NCBI GenBank assembly: GCA_948470065.1
Contig: CAOKNO010000008.1
Span: 1 to 55,701, forward strand
Length of the DNA stretch: 55,701 nt
Direction: 5' to 3'
From: an uncultured Eubacterium sp.
Lineage (GTDB): Bacteria; Bacillota; Clostridia; Lachnospirales; Lachnospiraceae
Shown: in pieces, positions 1 through 9,700 of the stretch
How the letters are laid out: the number at the start of each line of letters is the position of its first letter
How positions within the stretch are numbered: the first letter of the stretch is position 1
Notes under the pieces: generated by a model
Told to the model about the DNA's origin: nothing
The model's input: the letters and a program-made list of their open reading frames with translations, nothing else
The model's database searches: none
Position numbers and translations under genes: made by a program

Positions 1-63
1 TTTTCAAGCATTGTAGCGATTCTATTTTCCCTCAACTGTCAAAAACAGGATTTTATATTCAAT

Positions 64-92
64 ACTATACAACGTATAATATTATTTGTCAA
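64..92 (-). promoter_or_regulatory. Leftward sigma-A promoter
   Basis: On the minus strand the -35 TTGACA (92-87) and -10 TATAGT (69-64) are separated by exactly 17 bases. It points out of the window to the left, so it probably drives a gene whose start lies just outside. It is downstream of the ger operon terminator, so it is an independent unit. Confidence 0.6.
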
Positions 93-213
93 CAGGGATA
101 TTAAAAAAAGTGCGATCTGGGCGGCGGGTTGCCTTTGCAACATGATTCCTTACCGACGCAGTGCGATCCACGCGGAGCGTTTTTGTTTCATAGGACGCAC
201 TTTCCTATGCAAC

Positions 214-268
214 AAAAAGGCAGGGCTATGGGCTTCCCCTTTTGGGATAAGACCACAATCCTGCCTTT
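214..268 (-). terminator. Rho-independent terminator of the ger operon
   Basis: Minus strand: AAAGGCAGG (268-260) can pair with CCTGCCTTT (224-216), with a GC-rich inner part, followed by a short T-run. It lies about 70 bases past the stop of the last ger gene. Confidence 0.6.
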
Positions 269-336
269 CCATAACCACGCAATCTTTTGCCTGTAACGCC
301 TGCCCCAACGCATTGGGATCTTCCTGTACCGTCCGT

Positions 337-1434
337 TCACTCCCAATGCATCATAGAAACCTCTACCTGGAACACTTGCTGCGCCTGGCTGTTATACAGT
401 TCTGGCATATTCTGGTAACTCCTATACAGTTCCCGGTCGTGCCCGCCGAGGGAGAGATAGCTATTTGTCATATCAATCCCATATTCCTGCCGGAATTTCT
501 GCGCTGTTTCCATCAAATCTGTGGTAAGCTGCCTTTCAATCCGTTCTTTGATCTGTTTCATCTCTGCGGCAGAGCTTGCCTGCCCAGAAATCAGCCTCCC
601 CTTCCCTTTCACCGATACCGTGACTAACGGCACATCCCCTGCCTGGGACACGGTATGGGTTACTTGTATGCCAGAAATCTCCACGACGCGCTGTTTTATG
701 GTTTCACACGTAAAACGCTCTAGCAATCCCTGGCTAAGAAACGCCTCCATCGCTTCTTCCACTGAAACGTTGCCTAGGTACTCGAAATCCAGCACGGCTG
801 CATAAGAAGTAATGGCGGGGCGCTGCCCTTGCTCTGTCAGGATCGGGATCAGCAGCAATTCATCCTGGTTATGCCACTGGTTCATTAGATCTCCCATGGT
901 AACCGTTTTTTCCTGTTTAAAATCCTTCTGGCTTTCTATCATTTCCTCTAAATATTTCCCAACCGAGCCTTCCGTTTCCTCTGTCAGGCTTAAAATCTCA
1001 GCAGCAGAAGCATCCCCCACAAAAAGGCTGGTATTCCTGACGGACGCTTCCTGCTGCTCCCATGCTAACAGCAGCCTGCGTAACATCTCGCTTTGGGATA
1101 AGAACGGTTCCCCCAGCACGACCGCCTTCATATGGTTGTAATCCAACAGGCGGTTTGTATTGTTTTCATACGACTTTTCCACATGGTACATATCCTCCCC
1201 TTCCAGCGACAGGCTGACCGGGGTGTCCCCGGTCTTCCCCTTTTCAGAAATCTGCGCCAAATCTGGGAAATCAAAGCTTACGGCCATAGTTTCCCCATCC
1301 TCTTGCGTATCAATGCCCACAGCAAGCGGGAAGCTGCGCTGTTCTAACTCTGTAGAAGCGCAGCCGCAGCATACTGCCATGCTGACTGCCAAAGCCAGGC
1401 ATCCAAAGCCTCTGAAAACCGTCTTGCCCTCCAT
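337..1434 (-). CDS. Ger(x)C family spore germination lipoprotein (GerKC-like)
   Basis: C subunit of a GerA-type nutrient germinant receptor, expected to be a lipoprotein at the outer face of the spore inner membrane. The 365 residues begin with a hydrophobic signal segment ending in a Cys-rich lipobox-like stretch (AVCCGC, about residues 21-26). The next residues (ERSFPLAVGID, SFDFPDL) are typical of the Ger(x)C family, and the length fits. The start overlaps the stop of the preceding permease gene by one base, so translation is probably coupled. It is the third gene of an A-B-C receptor operon. The triggering nutrient cannot be told from sequence. Confidence 0.93.
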   Translation of the reverse strand: MEGKTVFRGFGCLALAVSMAVCCGCASTELEQRSFPLAVGIDTQEDGETMAVSFDFPDLAQISEKGKTGDTPVSLSLEGEDMYHVEKSYENNTNRLLDYNHMKAVVLGEPFLSQSEMLRRLLLAWEQQEASVRNTSLFVGDASAAEILSLTEETEGSVGKYLEEMIESQKDFKQEKTVTMGDLMNQWHNQDELLLIPILTEQGQRPAITSYAAVLDFEYLGNVSVEEAMEAFLSQGLLERFTCETIKQRVVEISGIQVTHTVSQAGDVPLVTVSVKGKGRLISGQASSAAEMKQIKERIERQLTTDLMETAQKFRQEYGIDMTNSYLSLGGHDRELYRSYQNMPELYNSQAQQVFQVEVSMMHWE

Positions 1435-2549
1435 CAGGCTTTTCCCCCTTTCTTTCTCTCCAGTCTGGGCGCATTACGGATCCAGCGCACCAAAAGCAAT
1501 ACCGCCAGAATCCCCAGCATACCAGGCAACGCCATGCATATCTGGAAAATATCATAGATTTCTTCCAAAACTGCATTTTGGAAAAACCCCATGCCGAGGA
1601 AAAAAGCCAGGATTGCCACAACCACCAGGCTGGCGCGTCCGCCTTGCACATGGAACATCTCATTTAAAATCAACGTACTCTGGAACATCCCGGTATGCAA
1701 CAGAGCAAACAAGGCAAAGAACCATACCGACACCATCACGACATCCTGCCTGGTAAAAAAGCCGCCCGGGATATTAATCATGCCCATCAGCGTAATAACC
1801 GGCCGTTTCAGCACGCCCATCGTCTTTGCCCCGAATACCCCCAGCAAAATCAAGTAAATCACACCGTCCGCCAAAGCCACGCTGGCCATGGCTGTCCGGG
1901 CGCAGGAAGCCAGCTTTTCTGTTTTCCTGCAAAAGGGCTTTAGGAAAAGTATGCTGTTCAACGGCAGTAAAAACACCCAGAAGGCAAGGCTTCCCTGCCA
2001 TATTTTTTCCTGCCCGGTTGATACAATCGGCGTCCAACGATCCACGTCCACTTCCCGTAGGGACAGAAACAACATGGCAAACAGTGGGATCCCAAGGAAC
2101 CAAAAAATAATTTCATAAACCCTGGCCCTGCCTTCAATCCCACGGACAGTCCCAAAGACAGCCAAAAGCAGCAGCAGCGCCGCCACCCATAAAAACGAGG
2201 CGTCTGGGAGCATCCAAGACAGGATCAATACCGCCGTCTGGTACAAAACGTAACCGCAAAGCGTAATAAAGTACAGGAAATAAAACACCATGAAAATATC
2301 CCCTATCAGGGAGCCTGCCGTTTCTTTCATATAGGCGTAATAATCCTCCTTCATATGCTTTAGGTTCGCCCCCATCAAATAGAGCATCACCCCGCCTCCC
2401 GCCATCCCGAACAGCAGGCAGAAAAACCCGTCCGCCCCTGTCATGGTAGAAAACATCCCTGGAAGCATCAGGCTGCTTAAACCAAAGACGTCCAAAACCA
2501 AAAGCCTCCTTACCTGCCGCAACGATATTTTCCAGTTATCTGCAAACAT
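1434..2549 (-). CDS. GerAB/ArcD/ProY family spore germination permease (GerKB-like)
   Basis: Membrane B subunit of the germinant receptor, related to amino-acid permeases and thought to take part in nutrient binding. The 371 residues form about ten hydrophobic segments, the expected size and topology. The N-terminus (KISLRQVRRLLVLDVFG, then MLPG) is typical of the family. The ATG follows GGAGGGAACT, a good ribosome binding site. The gene starts 9 bases after the stop of the A-subunit gene and overlaps the C-subunit gene by one base. Confidence 0.93.
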   Translation of the reverse strand: MFADNWKISLRQVRRLLVLDVFGLSSLMLPGMFSTMTGADGFFCLLFGMAGGGVMLYLMGANLKHMKEDYYAYMKETAGSLIGDIFMVFYFLYFITLCGYVLYQTAVLILSWMLPDASFLWVAALLLLLAVFGTVRGIEGRARVYEIIFWFLGIPLFAMLFLSLREVDVDRWTPIVSTGQEKIWQGSLAFWVFLLPLNSILFLKPFCRKTEKLASCARTAMASVALADGVIYLILLGVFGAKTMGVLKRPVITLMGMINIPGGFFTRQDVVMVSVWFFALFALLHTGMFQSTLILNEMFHVQGGRASLVVVAILAFFLGMGFFQNAVLEEIYDIFQICMALPGMLGILAVLLLVRWIRNAPRLERKKGGKA

Positions 2550-2558
2550 AGTTCCCTC

Positions 2559-4067
2559 CTATTTTCCTTTCTTTTTCTCCTGCCCACGGCCGATCTTAAG
2601 CCTGGTACGCGCCCCTTCCCTGGTATAGACTGGCCGCTTTTTCAAAAAACCCAAAGGAAGGCGCAAAAAGGTATCGCGTTCATCCTGATACCCGTTCAGA
2701 TCCGCCCCGACAAACGGCGTAAGGTACGGTATCCCAAAGCTTTCCAAATGGGACAAATGGATCAGCACGCCAAGTATCCCCACCAAAAACCCGAAGAACC
2801 CGAGATAACCGCATAAAAAGATAAACAGGAATTTCAAAATCCGAAACGCTGTGGCAAATTCCTCATTCGGAACGGCAAAGGAACAGAGCGCCGTCAGCGC
2901 TACGACAATAACCACAATCGGGCTTACAATATTGGCGTCCACGGCCGCCTGCCCGATGATCAGGCCGCCGACAATCCCAATCGTATTGCCATTCGCCCCT
3001 GGAAGGCGTACCCCGGCCTCCCGGAGCAATTCAAACGCAAGTTCCATTAAGATCACTTCCACGACGGCTGGGAACGGCACCCCCTGCCTGGCCGCAGCCA
3101 AAGACAGCAGCAGATCGGTCGGCAGGATCTGGGTATGGAAATTCGTCATGGCAAGGTACAGACCTGGGAATACCATAGCCAGAAAAGACGCCACGTAACG
3201 CAGCATCCTGGTAAAGGACGCAATTTCCCACCGGCTGTAGTAATCGTCGCTCGTCTGGATAAAGGTATTGTACGTCGCAGGCAGGATCAAAGCCACAGGG
3301 GAATTGTCTGACAACAGCACGATCCGCCCTTCTAAAATCGCCATTACTGCGCGATCCGGTCTTTGGGTCGTCTGGAACTGTGGGAATGGGGAATACTTCC
3401 GCTTCTCTGTAAGCTGTTCGATGATCCCGCTGTCTAACGCCCCGTCAATCTCAAACTCCCCCAGACGTCTTTCAATCTCCTCTAACATCCCAGGATGGAT
3501 CAAATCCTTCATATACACCAAATCGACGTTTGTATGCGTCCGTTTCCCTGCAAAGCTTTCCTTTACCTTCACATGCGGGCTGCGCAAGCGTTTCCGGATC
3601 AGAGCCGTATTCAGTTTAATGGATTCGGAAAAGCCCTCGTTGGAACCACGGATGACCTTCTCCGACTCCGATTCATACACCCCCCTGCTTGGATAACCCT
3701 TGTCTGGGATCTTCAACGCCTTATCGTACCCTTCTAAGAAGAACAGGACGTCCCCCGTAAGCATCCCCTGTGCGGCGTCTTCCATCGTCCCAAACGGCTG
3801 GGCGTCCGAAATCGCCTCCACGTTCTGCGCCACATAGCCCGCCAATTCCCCTTCTGGCAGCGCGCGTAATGTCAATAGAAGCTTCCCTACTGCGGAATCC
3901 ATCCAATCCGTATTGCTGATTGCAACCTCAATATATGCCACATAGCATTCCCGCCCAAGCTTCTGCCCTACCTTAATCCTCCGTTTCTTAATATCTGCAC
4001 AATCGGAAAAAAGCTTTTCAAACTGTCTGATGTTCTCCTCAAAATCCGAAGTAACCTGGATTGCCAT
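2559..4067 (-). CDS. GerA family spore germination protein (GerKA-like)
   Basis: A subunit of the germinant receptor: a large N-terminal hydrophilic domain and C-terminal membrane segments. In 502 residues the soluble half runs to about residue 290. The family-typical stretch SPFPQFQTTQRPDRA then precedes the membrane part (from about residue 300), and a basic tail follows. It is the first gene of a three-gene leftward operon. The ATG follows AAGGAGGGTCCT. Expression in the forespore is expected for the family, but I did not identify a sporulation sigma-factor promoter with confidence. Confidence 0.95.
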   Translation of the reverse strand: MAIQVTSDFEENIRQFEKLFSDCADIKKRRIKVGQKLGRECYVAYIEVAISNTDWMDSAVGKLLLTLRALPEGELAGYVAQNVEAISDAQPFGTMEDAAQGMLTGDVLFFLEGYDKALKIPDKGYPSRGVYESESEKVIRGSNEGFSESIKLNTALIRKRLRSPHVKVKESFAGKRTHTNVDLVYMKDLIHPGMLEEIERRLGEFEIDGALDSGIIEQLTEKRKYSPFPQFQTTQRPDRAVMAILEGRIVLLSDNSPVALILPATYNTFIQTSDDYYSRWEIASFTRMLRYVASFLAMVFPGLYLAMTNFHTQILPTDLLLSLAAARQGVPFPAVVEVILMELAFELLREAGVRLPGANGNTIGIVGGLIIGQAAVDANIVSPIVVIVVALTALCSFAVPNEEFATAFRILKFLFIFLCGYLGFFGFLVGILGVLIHLSHLESFGIPYLTPFVGADLNGYQDERDTFLRLPLGFLKKRPVYTREGARTRLKIGRGQEKKKGK

Positions 4068-4095
4068 AGGACCCTCCTTCGAAATACGATAATTG

Positions 4096-4130
4096 TTTTT
4101 ATGGGAAATCTGAAAAATTTCCCATAAAAA
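4096..4130. repeat. Perfect 14-bp inverted repeat upstream of the gerA operon
   Basis: TTTTTATGGGAAAT (4096-4109) and its exact complement (4117-4130) enclose a 7-base loop, about 30 bases before the first ger gene. Neither strand has a T-run after the stem, so it is more likely a 5' UTR hairpin or operator than a terminator. Confidence 0.45.
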
Positions 4131-4157
4131 AGGATAAGCCTACGCTTATCCCTTTTG
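4125..4157 (-). terminator. Rho-independent terminator of ispE-gntR
   Basis: Minus strand: GGATAAGC (4151-4144), loop of 4, GCTTATCC (4139-4132), then TTTTTT. A compact, perfect terminator about 40 bases after the GntR stop codon. Confidence 0.8.
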
Positions 4158-4193
4158 CTTCGTATTCAGTTTTCCCATATTTTCCAGAACTAT

Positions 4194-4868
4194 TCAAACC
4201 TGCCCATGGATAATGTTCTTGACTACAATTTCCTGGTTCATCACATGGTAGCTTACGATTTCCGCCACCGTCTTCTTATCCTTTTGCTTCAGCCCTTCGT
4301 AGATTCTCTTATGCTCCTCCACAAGCCTTGGGTACACGCTTTTATCTTTTAGGTACTCAATCCGGTAACGGTACATCTGCTCTCTGAGGTTATTCAGCAA
4401 CGTCACCAGCTTCGGGTTCTCAGAAGCATGGTAAATGGTGTCGTGAAATTCCACATCCGCCTGGGCGATCTGTGCGACCTTTTCGGTCCTTATGGCCTGC
4501 TCAAACCCTTTTTGCGCCACATAGATCTGCTCTAGCTTCTCATCCGTCATATTGTCGCAGGCAAGCCCGACCGCCAGCTCATCCAACGCCCTGCGGATCT
4601 GCAGGACGTCTTCCATATCCTTTTCCGTCATTTTGGCGACTTCCGCGCCTTTCCTTGGGATTGTGACTGCCAGCCCTTCTAGTTCCAGCATCCGGATCGC
4701 CTCCCGGATTGGCGTACGGCTTACGCCAAGCCTGCCTGCTAGCTGCAATTCCATCAGCCGTTCCCCTGGCTTCAGCTCCCCTTTTAAAATGGCCTCCCTC
4801 AGCGTCTGGAACACCACATCACGCAAGGGAAGATAAGCGTTCATATTTAATTTTAGCTTGTCCGTCAT
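4194..4868 (-). CDS. GntR family transcriptional regulator (FadR/FCD type)
   Basis: DNA-binding regulator of 224 residues. The N-terminal winged helix-turn-helix (about residues 12-80) shows the GntR signature: LREAILKGELKPGERLMELQ, then LGVSRTPIREAIRML. The all-helical C-terminal FCD ligand-binding domain (about 90-215) has H residues typical of metal- or acid-binding FCD domains, as in VEFHDTIYHAS. The start is preceded by GGGAGGCAGATT. It follows ispE by about 40 bases on the same strand and is probably cotranscribed. Its effector and targets cannot be told from sequence. The ger operon lies downstream but is separated by a strong terminator. Confidence 0.92.
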   Translation of the reverse strand: MTDKLKLNMNAYLPLRDVVFQTLREAILKGELKPGERLMELQLAGRLGVSRTPIREAIRMLELEGLAVTIPRKGAEVAKMTEKDMEDVLQIRRALDELAVGLACDNMTDEKLEQIYVAQKGFEQAIRTEKVAQIAQADVEFHDTIYHASENPKLVTLLNNLREQMYRYRIEYLKDKSVYPRLVEEHKRIYEGLKQKDKKTVAEIVSYHVMNQEIVVKNIIHGQV

Positions 4869-4910
4869 AATCTGCCTCCCTCGTAAATTCCCCGAAGCGA
4901 CGCCTGCTTC

Positions 4911-5771
4911 CTAAAAGATATCCGTCAAGTATACCTGTTTGGCATATCCTAACTCCGTTAGCTTATGGTACGCCTGCTTTGCCGTAGGCTCATCGTCAAA
5001 CAGCCCAAATACCGTAGGCCCGCTGCCGCTCATCATAGCCTGCAAGGCTCCTGCCCTTATCATCTCCTCCTTCAACTGTGCAATGATAGGGTAACGCTTT
5101 ATGGTCACGCTCTCCAATAAATTCCCCATATGGGAAACCATCTGCTTTAAATCCCCGGCTTTGATACCTGCCACAAGCGCATCCATATCTGGATGCAGCG
5201 TATCTTCCGTCAGCATTAAATTCTCATACACATATTTCGTAGATACGCTGACGGCTGGCTTGGCAATCAGTACCTGGCATCTTGGCATTGGCGGCAACGG
5301 CGTCAATTTCTCTCCGATCCCCTCAGCCAGCGCAGTCTTGCGCAGGATGCAGTAGGGCACGTCTGCACCGATTCTGACCCCGCGTTCCATAAGCCCTGCT
5401 TTGGACAGCCCGAGATGGAACATCCGGTTCATCCCATACAGTACGGCCGCAGCGTCAGAACTCCCGCCTGCCATACCAGCCGCCACTGGGATATGCTTCT
5501 TTAGTTCAATGGATACGCCGCTTTGGACGCCAAACTCGTCCATCAAAATCTTTGCCGCTTTGTATACCAGGTTATTCTCATTCTCCGGCAGGTAAAACAG
5601 ATTCGTCTTTACCTGGATCCCAGGCCTTTTTGATTTCCGCAGAAGGATTTTATCATACAGGCCTATGGTCTGCATTACCATTTTCACCTCATGGTAACCG
5701 TCTTCCCTACGCCGGAGCACATCCAGCCCCAAATTAATTTTCGCATATGCCTTCAGCTTCAATTCCAACAT
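4911..5771 (-). CDS. ispE: 4-diphosphocytidyl-2-C-methyl-D-erythritol kinase
   Basis: GHMP-family kinase of the MEP isoprenoid pathway. It phosphorylates the 2-hydroxyl of CDP-ME with ATP, in the cytoplasm. The N-terminus KAYAKINLGLDV is the IspE hallmark, the GHMP ATP loop is PVAAGMAGGSSDAAA (about residues 93-107 from this start), and the C-terminal motif is MSGSGPTVFG. The frame is open upstream to an ATG at 5807. I prefer the ATG at 5771 because AGGAG sits 8 bases before it and the family N-terminus begins there, giving 286 residues. A GntR gene follows. A terminator-like hairpin lies in the leader. Confidence 0.95.
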   Translation of the reverse strand: MLELKLKAYAKINLGLDVLRRREDGYHEVKMVMQTIGLYDKILLRKSKRPGIQVKTNLFYLPENENNLVYKAAKILMDEFGVQSGVSIELKKHIPVAAGMAGGSSDAAAVLYGMNRMFHLGLSKAGLMERGVRIGADVPYCILRKTALAEGIGEKLTPLPPMPRCQVLIAKPAVSVSTKYVYENLMLTEDTLHPDMDALVAGIKAGDLKQMVSHMGNLLESVTIKRYPIIAQLKEEMIRAGALQAMMSGSGPTVFGLFDDEPTAKQAYHKLTELGYAKQVYLTDIF

Positions 5772-5842
5772 GATTTTTTCTCCTGTATTCTGTATACATC
5801 TATTCATTTAGTTAACCATTTTTCCCGAAAAAAGTCAACAAT

Positions 5843-5983
5843 AAAAAAGAATCCTGCATCGCAGGATTCTCCGCGTTCATGTTAATTTTTTCCTTGTTCT
5901 TCCGATATATATAACGAGAATCAGGCCAGGCGTACCTTGCGGCGTCCCAGAGAATGCCAATCTTCCCGTACGCTGGTATTATA
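5843..5983 (-). promoter_or_regulatory. Possible transcription-attenuation leader of ispE
   Basis: A leftward TATAAT (5983-5978, weak -35) would start a leader about 200 bases long before ispE. The leader contains an intrinsic terminator: GAATCCTGC (5869-5861), loop of 3, GCAGGATTC (5857-5849), then TTTTTT. It stands alone upstream of ispE with no gene before it on that strand. An upstream GATTCTC (5922-5916) could pair with GAGAATC in the terminator 5' arm, giving an antiterminator. No known riboswitch class was recognised. Confidence 0.4.
5954..5982 (+). promoter_or_regulatory. Extended -10 promoter for the gene at 6033
   Basis: TGGTATTAT (5974-5982) gives an extended -10, with ATGCCA 17 bases upstream as a partial -35. 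It overlaps the leftward TATAAT of the ispE leader, so the two promoters are back to back. Confidence 0.4.
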
Positions 5984-6032
5984 AGACACAAATGTTACGG
6001 ATAACGTTAAGTTTGCCAAGGAGGGACAACAT

Positions 6033-6632
6033 ATGAGCGTAGAAAATATTACAAATACGGTAAATACGACCGCAGCTTACACGGCTGCTACCCAGAAGGC
6101 TGCTACGCCTGCTGAGAAAACCGATACTTCCAGCAAAGATACTGCCACGAAGGATTCCGGGGTTGTATACGAAAAAGGACAGACTTCCACCAACGCTACT
6201 TATTCCAAAAGCGATATTGTCGCCCGCTTAAAGAAAGACGCCGATACCAGGACCGCACAGCTTCGCAGCCTGGTAGAGAAAATGATGACAAGCCAGGGGA
6301 ACAAAATCGGCCAGGCGGACAGCATCTGGCGTTTCCTTGCCAGCGGCAATTATACCGTCAGCCCGGAAGTGAAGGCACAGGCGCAGGCTGATATCGCTGA
6401 CGACGGCTACTGGGGCGTAGAACAGACTTCCGACCGCATTGTAGAATTTGCAAAAGCTTTATCCGGCGGCGATTCCGAGAAAGCTGCTGAATTGCGCGCC
6501 GCTTTTGAAAAAGGCTTTAAGGCTGCTACAAAGTCCTGGGGGAAAGAACTGCCAAGCATCTCCCAGAGGACGTACGATGCCGTAATGGAGAAATTTGATA
6601 AATGGGAAGGGAAGACGGCAGAAGAAGAATAA
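6033..6632 (+). CDS. Conserved hypothetical protein, 199 aa
   Basis: I do not recognise this protein. The first 60 residues are low-complexity, rich in Thr, Ala and Lys, and probably disordered. Residues about 60-195 look like a compact helical domain with conserved-looking Trp and Gly positions (SIWRFLASGNYTV, DDGYWGVEQTSDRI, KSWGKELPSIS). It has no signal peptide or membrane segment. A strong ribosome binding site (AAGGAGG) precedes the ATG, an extended -10 promoter lies upstream and a terminator hairpin lies downstream, so it is an independent monocistronic gene. It is the only rightward gene in the first 51 kb. Confidence 0.8.
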   Translation: MSVENITNTVNTTAAYTAATQKAATPAEKTDTSSKDTATKDSGVVYEKGQTSTNATYSKSDIVARLKKDADTRTAQLRSLVEKMMTSQGNKIGQADSIWRFLASGNYTVSPEVKAQAQADIADDGYWGVEQTSDRIVEFAKALSGGDSEKAAELRAAFEKGFKAATKSWGKELPSISQRTYDAVMEKFDKWEGKTAEEE

Positions 6633-6668
6633 GGCTCCTTCCTCCCAATCCATGACCCATCTACATGA

Positions 6669-6730
6669 GGCTGCTGTATCCAGCAGGGGCAATCTTAGAT
6701 TGCCCTTCGCTGGTACGGCAGCCCCTTTTT
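6669..6730 (+). terminator. Terminator after the 199-aa gene
   Basis: Long stem: GGCTGC.GTA.CCAGC-type arms at 6669-6684 and about 6709-6722, an inner GGGCAAT/ATTGCCC stem, then CCTTTTT. It lies between the ends of two convergent genes and may help stop the leftward transcript too. Confidence 0.65.
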
Positions 6731-6784
6731 CTTCCCAAATTAGAAAGGATCTTATGGCAGGAAGGTTGGAACGGATCCTGGTTT

Positions 6785-9700
6785 TTACTTCTTTACTTTT
6801 TTGCTCTGGATCTTGCCCATAGCCCCATAATACTTTTTGCCGCTGATCTTTGTATATGCTTTTACGCGGATGTAATATTTCCTGCCTTTTGCCAGTTTCT
6901 TTAAGGTTACGCTTGTTGTGGCGTTCTTGGTTATGGTTTTCCTCTTGACGTTTTTCTTGAACTTCGGATCCGTCGAGTACTCCACTACATATCCCGCGGC
7001 TTCCTTCTGCCTTGCCCAGGCAACCTTTAACTGGCCGGCCTTCGGGCTGGAAACCTTTTTGAGGGAAGCCTTCTTTGGTACGATACGCAGCGTGACTTTT
7101 TTGCTAGCGTCATGGGTCTTAACCGTAATTACCGCTTTCCCGCATTTTTTGAGCGTAACCTTCCCAGACTTGCTAACCGTAGCTATTTTCGAATCGCTGG
7201 TCCGGTAGCTGATTGCCGTATTTGCAGTTGCTTTCAATACGAACGGTTTACTTCCCAGCGCCTTTTCATAAGAGGTTTTTGGAACCTTCAGCTTGGAAGG
7301 CGTTTGGGCTGGAGGGGTTGGCGTCGTAGTCCCGGTATTATCATTCTGTGGGTTTTCCACCTTAAGCGTAATGGTTTTCTCAGCCGACTCTTTATAATTG
7401 TTCGTTTCCAAAGCCTTGATGCGGATCACCGTCGTCCCAAGGCCATGTATCGTCGCAACGCCATATGCGTCTACCGTCGCCACGCCCGGGTTGCTGCTGA
7501 CGTAGCTTAATTTCCCATCCCCGCTGCTGCTGGCGCCAATGGGGACAATATAATTTTTCAACGTACATTTCAAGTCGGACGCCGTAATATACTGGCTTGC
7601 CTTTGCAATGGTAAACGCCTTACGGAGCGTGCCAACGTAATTGCCCTTGCCAGTTACCACAACCTGGGCTTCGCCTGCTTCTAAGTTATTGATATAAGAA
7701 ACCGTATAATCCGATCCATCCAGGATTGACGAATCTGCTGTCTTCGTTACAGTAACGCCTGGGCGCTGCATCACGCCAGAATAGACGTATTTACCATCGG
7801 CAAGCTTTACCGTGTAGCGCGGGGTCCCGTCTAGGTTCTCCTTGCTGATATCCGCCGCCGCGGTATGTAGGTACATCGTAGCTTCCAAACCCAATTCCAC
7901 ATCTCTGGCTTTGACAGGAATAACCTCCGTCCTTTCTGTTACACGCGTCGGGGTAACGAGTAAGGAATTTCCTTCCGCCTGGAACGTATAGGCGTCCGTC
8001 TTGGAAGGTTCCCACACAAGTTCACGGTCTTTTACAAGTTCCCCATTGATCCGGATATCGGCATCTAAGCGTTCCGTCTCCCCATAAGACAACGTCCAAT
8101 CCTCTTCTAAGGATAACGACACGGCTTTTACAGGGATCCCCGCGCCCTGCAGATCCTTGATCACGTTTTTATCGGCAAGCTTATCGCTACATACCAACGA
8201 AAGCTCCTCAATATCTGCAAATGCAGATGCGTCAATCTTACGCATGGTATCCGGTAAAACCACGGTCAGATCCTTGCATCCTTGGAATACGCCAGACGGC
8301 AGTTCCGTTACCGTATCCGGGATTACCACCTTCCGAAGCGAAGTGCAGCCAGAAAATGCGTTAGCCCCGATTTTTGAAACCTGTTCCGGGAGATTGACTT
8401 CCTGTAGGGAAACGCAGCCGGAAAATGCGCCGGCGCCAATCTCTTCTATGGTATCTGGCAGGATAACGTCTGTAATCCCTGTTTCACCAGAAAATGCCTC
8501 GCGTGCAATGGTTTTTACCTGGCAGCCTGCAATTTCAATCTCTAGCCCTTCTTGCAGCTCCATTTCCTCCTGCGCGATAACGGCTGGGATTTCCAGCTTC
8601 CCATCCTCTGATGCCGCTATCGCTGCGGCCGATTTTGCTGATCTTTTGGAAAAGCCTTTTACCTGGACGGCCATGTTATTGTATTCGTCGAACGACAGCA
8701 CCTGATAGCTGACCTTTTTTCCATTTACGATACTGCTAAAATATCCGCTTCCCCATTTTGCATACAAAGAATAAGCAGCCTCCAAAAGCTTCGTCATGCT
8801 GGTAAAGCGCGTGCCTCTCCCATTCCAGTCCCCGTCTTTCCCAAGATACCAGCCATAGAAGAACTGATCGCTTCCATCGGTATAGCTTGGAAGCAACGGC
8901 AAGGTATTTTCCTTTTCATTGTCATGGATGGACTGGTTCTGTTTGCCAATCATCGTGTCGTACGGCTCCTCGCTCTTGTTATACAAGAGTAACAAGGATT
9001 CCCCTTCCCCGGCTTCGATTTGCTTCGGCTTGACAAGCACCGTGATATTTTCCGTAACCGATGTTAGGGTATAGAACCCATCCGCCCCCAATGGCACTAC
9101 CGTTCCATTGGCTTTTACCGTCAGCTCCTTGCCAGAGCCGCCCGTTTCTATGTATTGGAACGAAAAGCTTTCCCCATAAGCCACGCGATCCTTTTTGCTG
9201 TTTTTGATTTGCAAGGTATAACCTTCCACCTGCGGCAATATTACTTTGCATTCCGTATGCGGGAAGGTATGGTACAGGCTGATTGTCCCATCTGGTTCTA
9301 AGGTATAATCCGCTTCCACTCCATTGAACATAAGCTTTGTCGCAGAAGTAAAACAGTGCTCCCGATCCGGCGATAGGATTACCTTTAGACGATGGGCTGT
9401 GGCAAATGCCGCGATACCTTCCCCACCCCCATACCACTGGTAAGACTTCACGTCGTATCCCTCATACAAGATCGGCGGAAAGACTTCCGGCAGCTCCTCT
9501 TCTGCTATCGGCTCCTTCACCTCCAGCGTCGCCTCTGGGATTTCCTGTTTCTCGATTTCTTCCCCTTCTAACGTGCACGCTACGCTTCCAATGATACCGT
9601 CTTCCCTTGGCCAGATAATATAATAAACCGTTTCCCCTGCTCCAAGGCTTGTTGGCAAGCTGCCTTCCTGATTTGCGGATAAATAGGCAACGCCCAGTTG

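Larger units (their letters stand above)
1..336. other. Intergenic region left of the germination operon
   Basis: No convincing gene is seen in these 336 bases. They hold a near-consensus leftward promoter (64-92), a small hairpin at about 190-210 with arms CATAGGA and TCCTATG, and the likely terminator of the ger operon (214-268). An open frame at 142-627 overlaps the germination lipoprotein gene antisense and looks like a shadow. Confidence 0.5.

Noticed and set aside
1160-1756. Long plus-strand ORF opposite the ger genes
   Set aside because: It is antisense to two well-identified ger genes and shows no domain or ribosome binding site. Shadow frames of this kind recur in the high-GC genes of this window.
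4096-4130. Second terminator before gerA
   Set aside because: A perfect stem, but no T-run follows on the transcribed strand. The neighbouring hairpin at 4132-4151 is the terminator.
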